Of a DNA stretch of 64,000 bases, positions 59,910-64,000 are shown piece after piece. Under the pieces are notes generated by a model. That model did no database searches. It had not been told where the DNA came from and saw only the letters and a list, made by a program, of their open reading frames with translations. Both the position numbers and the translations under genes were made by a program. This DNA is from JBJHDF01 sp050486405 (GTDB lineage Bacteria > Pseudomonadota > Gammaproteobacteria > Pseudomonadales > Cellvibrionaceae). The stretch's first letter is position 1; every line of letters starts with the position of its first letter. The DNA lies in assembly GCA_050486405.1 (NCBI GenBank), contig JBJHDF010000015.1:36822-100821 (forward strand), in the 5' to 3' direction.

Positions 59910-60434
59910 ATGAAACGTTTATTTGCACTTTTACTGTTTGCCGTGCTGTCGCCCATGGCCTTCGCCTGTGACGAAAACTGTAAGCGGGAGCGTGCCATGG
60001 CCGAGCACGGGGTGACTTTTCCCAGCTATCTGAACGCGCGTTTCTGCCACGACACCCGGGTGGAGTTTCTGTTGCGCGGGCGCCGCAGTCTGCAGCAATA
60101 CTACGACCAGCACCTGGCCTCGGGGCACCGGGGCGGCATGCGCAATATCAATAACTTTATCACCCAGCGTATCGAATGGCTGCAGGAGTGCGATCAGTAT
60201 TTACGTCTGACCGACCAGGGACGCATTTTCCGCAACGAGGAAACCACGGAAGAAATTTTTGAATCCATGAAGGGCGTGGCCAATGAACTGGATCGCCTGG
60301 TTCACCGCAGCGGCGCCACCGGCACCTATGTATCGGATACCTCCGGCGCCACTGCCCTGTTCGACGAAATGTTCAGTCTGGTGGACGCCCACGTGACGGA
60401 TTTGCAACTGCGCGGCCAGCTCGTCATCCGCTAG
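59910..60434 (+). CDS. Exported protein of unknown function
   Basis: A 174-residue secreted protein with the signal MKRLFALLLFAVLSPMAFAC, cleaved after AFA, then CDENCKRERAMAEHGVTFPS with a C-x3-C pair, a third and fourth cysteine at SYLNARFC and LQECDQY, and a helical C-terminal half. No known domain. The ATG at 59910 follows the FNR-type boxes, so anaerobic or CRP-type control is likely. Convergent with the lipoprotein gene 7 bp away. Confidence 0.75.
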   Translation: MKRLFALLLFAVLSPMAFACDENCKRERAMAEHGVTFPSYLNARFCHDTRVEFLLRGRRSLQQYYDQHLASGHRGGMRNINNFITQRIEWLQECDQYLRLTDQGRIFRNEETTEEIFESMKGVANELDRLVHRSGATGTYVSDTSGATALFDEMFSLVDAHVTDLQLRGQLVIR

Positions 60435-60441
60435 AAGCTTT

Positions 60442-61971
60442 TTAACGAAGCTCCAATTCTTCCAGCAGGAAAGGATCGTCGAAATGCCGTCGCCCGATAA
60501 AAGCGATGGCGTGGCGGCCGTGCGCTCGCAGGGCGCCGGCGCTGGCAATGCCCATGGGCCAGAACAGATAGCGCTCCGGGCGCCGCGATTGCGGCAGCAG
60601 CCCGCGCTCGTCAAACAGTCCCACGAAATCTTCCTCGCCTTCCCCCGGCAGAGCGCGCAACTCCCGGTTGGCCAGCACCTGCATCTCCACACGCTCTCCC
60701 GTCGGCGCCGGGGATGAACCGGTCACCGCCAGCAGCATATGGGTATTCGCTTCCAGCCAGAGGGTGTGCCGGACCCGGGGGTCCAGAGCGGGACCGATAT
60801 ACACCGGCTCCTGCGCAAAGGGCAGCTCCGGCCGGGCGCGAAAGCCCATGGCCGGATAGAACTGATACCAGCAACCGCACTGGTGCACCTTGTCATAGCC
60901 CAGTACCGCGCCCTCGGGCAGCAGGTGCACCCGCCAGGTCACACCGTTGAAGCGCCCGGCCAGCAGGTCCAGGCGGCTCTCGGGGCGCCGCTCGCTGAAC
61001 CAGACGCTGTAATTGAGTTGCAAGGCGACACTACCTCGGTAGTGACCGTGACTGATATGTGTGTACAGCGACGGCTGGTTGGCATCCACCATGAAATCAG
61101 CGCCGTCCACCTGTACCCGGCCGGGCCAATCGTTGTCCGCCAGTTCCCCGTCGCTGTGCTGTAGGGCAAAGGCCGGCATAAAGGCCGCCAGAAGCTGCCG
61201 CTGCTCTGTCTCAGACAGCACCGGCACCCCCAGAGCGTCCCGGGGCAGCGCGGCCAACTCGCGTAGCGCCTGCTGCGGCTCTGACGACGGCTGGTGCTGC
61301 GGCTCGAGCGACAGTTGTTGCGGCGGCTCAAGCGCCATCTCAGTCACCCGGAACAGGGTCCAGTCCGCCAAACCCTCGCCCTGCGCCAAACGGGCCCGCT
61401 GCCGAGCCTGGGTATGGCGGATGTCTTCGTGCTCGCGCACCACACCCCAGCGAAACGGCAGGCCGGTCAAAGGGTAGAGCCCCACCACTCGCAGCCACAG
61501 ATGGTAGTCGTCGGGCACCGTCAGCGGTGGCAGTCGGGGTTCGCGGGACAGCACGGGCAGCAACTGCTCACCACAGGCCGCCAGCGCCTCCGACAGCTCT
61601 TTGTGCGAGGAGGATTCGGCAAAGGCGTCGGGGCGCTGCGCCGGTGTCAGGCGCAGCCACTCCTTGTACAGCCCTTCGTTGGCCAAGCGATTCTGGTGGG
61701 CCAGCCAGCTCTGGTAGCCGGGTTCATCCAGCTCCGCAGGGTCAAAACTGGCCAGAAAGCGGTTGCCGCGCAGATAGGGCAATCCCGGACGGCGATGGTA
61801 GGCGGGGTCAATGACGCCGGCTTCCAGCGCGGCGGCGTCCAGTTCGCGGTAGAGGGTCAGGCAATCGCCGGTAATCAGGGTCGCGTCGGTCAGGGGGCTG
61901 CGCACCGGCGGCGCACTGCAGGCGCCGACCAGACTCAGCAGTAGCAGCAGCGCCACCGCCCTGGATAGCAT
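60442..61971 (-). CDS. Large predicted lipoprotein, function unknown
   Basis: A 509-residue protein starting at MLSRAVALLLLLSLVGACSA; the lipobox is VGAC. The upstream reading frame into trhO adds no signal and is not used. The body shows no recognisable catalytic motif; it contains HTQARQRARLAQGEGLADWT, a Gln/Pro/Ser repeat (QLSLEPQHQPSSEPQQ), then beta-rich regions with CGCWYQFYPAMGFRARPELP and a final HFDDPFLLEELELR. Probably outer-membrane or periplasmic. 22 nt downstream of trhO. Confidence 0.75.
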   Translation of the reverse strand: MLSRAVALLLLLSLVGACSAPPVRSPLTDATLITGDCLTLYRELDAAALEAGVIDPAYHRRPGLPYLRGNRFLASFDPAELDEPGYQSWLAHQNRLANEGLYKEWLRLTPAQRPDAFAESSSHKELSEALAACGEQLLPVLSREPRLPPLTVPDDYHLWLRVVGLYPLTGLPFRWGVVREHEDIRHTQARQRARLAQGEGLADWTLFRVTEMALEPPQQLSLEPQHQPSSEPQQALRELAALPRDALGVPVLSETEQRQLLAAFMPAFALQHSDGELADNDWPGRVQVDGADFMVDANQPSLYTHISHGHYRGSVALQLNYSVWFSERRPESRLDLLAGRFNGVTWRVHLLPEGAVLGYDKVHQCGCWYQFYPAMGFRARPELPFAQEPVYIGPALDPRVRHTLWLEANTHMLLAVTGSSPAPTGERVEMQVLANRELRALPGEGEEDFVGLFDERGLLPQSRRPERYLFWPMGIASAGALRAHGRHAIAFIGRRHFDDPFLLEELELR

Positions 61972-61993
61972 AGCGGTGGCCGGAGAGCCGCCG

Positions 61994-62959
61994 TCAACCG
62001 GTCTTGCGCCGCAGTTGACGGGTCGGCGGCGGTGCACCAATATGGGTTTCATTGCGTTGCCTGGCCAGTTCAATCTGTTTCTGACGCTCGGCAAAGCGTT
62101 CCTTCTGCTCCGGCGTCAGGCGATGATAGCAGCGCGGGCAGCTAACGCCCGGCATATACTCCGGCGCCCGCTTGTCGTCTTCGGTAATGGGGTGCCGACA
62201 GCCGTGGCACTGATCGTACTGCCCCTTGTCCAGATTGTGATCCACCGCCACGCGGTTATCAAACACAAAACACTCGCCGCGCCAGAGACTCTCCTCCGAC
62301 GGCACTTCTTCCAGGTATTTGAGAATGCCGCCTTCCAGGTGATACACCTCTTCAAAGCCCTGTTCCTTCAGGTAGGCGGTGGCCTTTTCACAGCGAATGC
62401 CACCGGTGCAGAACATAGCCACCTTGCGGTGTTTGGCCGGATCGAGGTTTTCCTGCACATACGCGGGAAACTCGCGAAAGGTTTCGGTATTGGGATCCAC
62501 GGCGCCCTCGAAGGTGCCGATGGCGTACTCGTAGTGGTTGCGGGTGTCCACCAAGAGCACCTCGGGGTCGCTGATCAGTCGGTTCCACTCCCGGGGCGGC
62601 ACATAGGTGCCGACAATCTGCCGCGGGTCTATGCCGCCCACGCCCATGGTAACAATCTCCTTTTTGAGCTTGACCTTGGTGCGGTAGAAGGGCATGTCAT
62701 CGTAGAAGGATTCCTTGTGCACGATATCGACAAAGCGCGCATCGCTGCGCAGATAGTCGAGCAGCGCGTCTACGGCTTCCCGACTGCCGGCAACAGTGCC
62801 GTTGATCCCCTCACTGGCGAGCAACAGAGTGCCCTTCACACCCAGTTCAAGGCAGCGCTCTTTCAGGGGACCGGCCAGGACCTCGTAATCGGGCAGATCG
62901 ACAAACTTGTACAGGGCGGCAACGACGACCGGAGGGGTCGCCTGACTGGCTTCGCTCAT
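61994..62959 (-). CDS. trhO: tRNA uridine(34) hydroxylase TrhO
   Basis: A 321-residue YceA-type protein: UPF0176 N-terminus (VVVAALYKFVDLPDYEVLAG, LLLASEGINGTVAGS), a rhodanese domain with the catalytic cysteine loop MFCTGGIRCEKA, and a C-terminal zinc-ribbon-like CHGCRHP...CPRC. It oxidises wobble U34 to ho5U. ATG at 62959 is favoured; an upstream GTG at 62995 in frame adds 12 residues. The start region is a triple tandem duplication (see findings). Likely cotranscribed with bolA. Confidence 0.94.
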   Translation of the reverse strand: MSEASQATPPVVVAALYKFVDLPDYEVLAGPLKERCLELGVKGTLLLASEGINGTVAGSREAVDALLDYLRSDARFVDIVHKESFYDDMPFYRTKVKLKKEIVTMGVGGIDPRQIVGTYVPPREWNRLISDPEVLLVDTRNHYEYAIGTFEGAVDPNTETFREFPAYVQENLDPAKHRKVAMFCTGGIRCEKATAYLKEQGFEEVYHLEGGILKYLEEVPSEESLWRGECFVFDNRVAVDHNLDKGQYDQCHGCRHPITEDDKRAPEYMPGVSCPRCYHRLTPEQKERFAERQKQIELARQRNETHIGAPPPTRQLRRKTG

Positions 62960-62961
62960 GG

Positions 62962-62999
62962 CTATCTGTTCTCGCTCATGGCTGCTTACACTCACTCAT
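62962..62999 (-). other. Two overlapping mini-ORFs before trhO
   Basis: ATGAGTGAG at 62999 encodes MSECKQP and ends at a TGA that overlaps the next ATG (62979). That one encodes MSENR and ends in TAG 2 nt before the trhO ATG. All three starts lie in 20-bp repeats of a CTCATGGCT-containing unit. Confidence 0.55.
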
Positions 63000-63022
63000 G
63001 GCTGGAATTTTGAGGGAGGCGA

Positions 63023-63337
63023 TTATACAGCTTTTCCGCCCAGGCATGGAGGAGATTGGGGGGCGGTGCCGGTGGCCTGCCACTCTTCGGGGGTGTGGGT
63101 GTGCAGAGCGAGGGCGTGGACGCCGCCGCGCAGCTCCTCGGCCAGCACGGCGTAGACCGCCTGGTGGCGCTGCACCGGGCGCTTGCCGGCAAAGACGGCG
63201 CTGGCCAGCACCACCTTGAAGTGACTCTCGGAGCCCGGCGGTACATTGTGCTGATGGCTTTCGTTGATCACTTCCAGATGGCTGGGCGCAAAGGCCCGCG
63301 TGAGCTTTTCCGTGATCGCCGCTTTTACCGGTTCCAT
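63023..63337 (-). CDS. bolA: BolA family protein
   Basis: A 104-residue BolA: MEPVKAAITEKLTRAFAPSH, LEVINESHQHNVPPGSESHF (helix-turn-helix with the conserved HN/H loop) and the KVVLASAVFAGKRPVQRHQA core. It binds glutaredoxin-held Fe-S clusters and DNA in known systems. ATG 63337 has AAGGTG 8 nt upstream. 63 nt upstream of the trhO start. Confidence 0.93.
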   Translation of the reverse strand: MEPVKAAITEKLTRAFAPSHLEVINESHQHNVPPGSESHFKVVLASAVFAGKRPVQRHQAVYAVLAEELRGGVHALALHTHTPEEWQATGTAPQSPPCLGGKAV

Positions 63338-63425
63338 AAATTCATCACCTTGATACACGTACATGTCGACCCCGAGTAAACCATGGGAAAAACTTGTCGT
63401 TTCTGTCATCTCGGGTGCCACAGAC

Positions 63426-63529
63426 GGAGGTTGGCGCAGTACTTCCGGGACACGCCGTAAACCCATCCCTGGGGGCTCGGACACAGCATCCCTGCTGAGT
63501 ACGGTCCCGGAAGCACTACCCCAACCTCC
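63426..63529. repeat. Long-arm palindromic element, family 2, copy 2
   Basis: Arms 63426-63451 and 63504-63529 are inverted copies (23 of 26 positions, both ending in CTTCCGGGAC). The inside holds CGCCGTAAACCCATCCCTGG, GGGGCTCGG, CAGCAT-CC-CTGCTG. The order of modules and much of the sequence match 53900-53957. Confidence 0.85.
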
Positions 63530-63618
63530 TCAAACATCGGTACTTCGAACTGATTAAAAACAAAGCACTGTTCTTTCCGATTCAAGGGATTGGGGCTCGA
63601 GCGGAGCGGTTAGATACA

Positions 63619-63677
63619 GACCGTCGCGCGCGGGACAGCGCGTGTAGAGCCCCCAGGGATGGGTTCACGGCGTGTCT
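63619..63677. repeat. Palindromic element, family 2, copy 3 (reversed)
   Basis: Read on the minus strand the core GACACGCCGTGAACCCATCC, CTGGGGGCTC, then a GC-only hairpin and GGTCTGTATC follow the family order. It is oriented opposite to copy 2, 90 bp away. The 63338-63735 gap holds these two copies and nothing else I recognise. Confidence 0.75.
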
Positions 63678-63735
63678 CACACCCCTGTACCGCAAGCCCG
63701 AACCCATCTCACTTACGAAGCACCATAACAGATTA

Positions 63736-64000
63736 CTAGTACAACCCCACAAACCGTTGGGCTGCAACTATACCCCAGACAATAGCCAACAGCACCAGGC
63801 TGGTGAAAACCAGTGCCGAGCCGATGTCCTTGGCGCGGCCGGACAAGACGTGCTGCTCCGAGCCGGTGCGATCCACCGCTGCCTCCACGGACGAGTTGGC
63901 CAGCTCCGCCATGATCACCCAGAAGACGCTGGACAACAACAGTATCAGTTCGATGTGGCTGGTGGCCAGCCAGAAGGCGGCGGGTAGCAACACCAACGCC
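63736..64000 (-). CDS. dgkA: Diacylglycerol kinase DgkA, partial
   Basis: The C-terminal 86 or so residues of DgkA: transmembrane segments IELILLLSSVFWVIMAEL and GSALVFTSLVLLAIVWGIVA, and the family string ELANSSVEAAVDRTGSEQHV followed by LSGRAKDIGSA. It makes phosphatidic acid from diacylglycerol. The 5' end lies outside the window. Confidence 0.92.
   Translation of the reverse strand, partial: ALVLLPAAFWLATSHIELILLLSSVFWVIMAELANSSVEAAVDRTGSEQHVLSGRAKDIGSALVFTSLVLLAIVWGIVAAQRFVGLY

Overview
The window looks like a chromosomal segment of a GC-rich, probably marine gammaproteobacterium (Cellvibrionales/Pseudomonadales-like; family-level placement is inference). Support comes from a complete MSHA pilus locus, an Anr/FNR regulator, RlmM, TrmL, MnmC, EpmC, PdxB, a long-form LeuA, and intergenic palindromes of the kind common in that group. 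No 16S rRNA gene is present, so the taxon cannot be fixed here.

Region 1 (1-12.0 kb) is a complete type I-E CRISPR-Cas system, all on the minus strand: cas3, cse1, cse2, cas6e, cas7, cas5, cas1, cas2, then a 47-bp leader and 54 perfect repeats running off the left edge. The repeat base next to each spacer is always a purine on the plus strand, so the crRNA handle ends in C or T at every copy. This looks like a two-letter footprint of the PAM. Upstream of cas3 lie a broken HIRAN gene, a palindrome and a WYL regulator of the BrxR/CapW type.

Region 2 (12.1-18.1 kb) is a defence and toxin island: WYL regulator, HEPN RNase-like protein, AAA+/DUF4143 ATPase, a ruined mazEF pair whose mazF is fused to the 3' end of another gene, and an intact hipBA. 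It ends at a run of GGA-loop hairpins and a tRNA-Glu/tRNA-Gly pair. No integrase is visible.

Region 3 (18.3-32.7 kb) is core metabolism and housekeeping: msrB, an AlaA-type aminotransferase, pdxB, a 5'-3' exonuclease, epmC, tusA, rlmM, yheU, gcvR, an Lrp-type regulator divergent from leuA, and a VIT-family metal transporter.

Region 4 (32.8-50.7 kb) is the MSHA pilus operon, read on the minus strand from a strong sigma-70 promoter at 50.7 kb: mshI, a PilN-like gene, mshJ, K, L, M, N, E, G, F, A, C, D, O, P, Q. mshB is absent. A dispersed palindromic element sits in frame inside the mshD leader.

Region 5 (50.8-64 kb) holds trmL, a Pla-1/VolA-like lipase lipoprotein, flavodoxin, mnmC, DUF502, a glutaminyl cyclase, fnr/anr with DUF4202, a secreted protein behind two FNR-type boxes, a lipoprotein, bolA-trhO and a partial dgkA. 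At least two families of dispersed palindromic elements recur across the window and mark several junctions.
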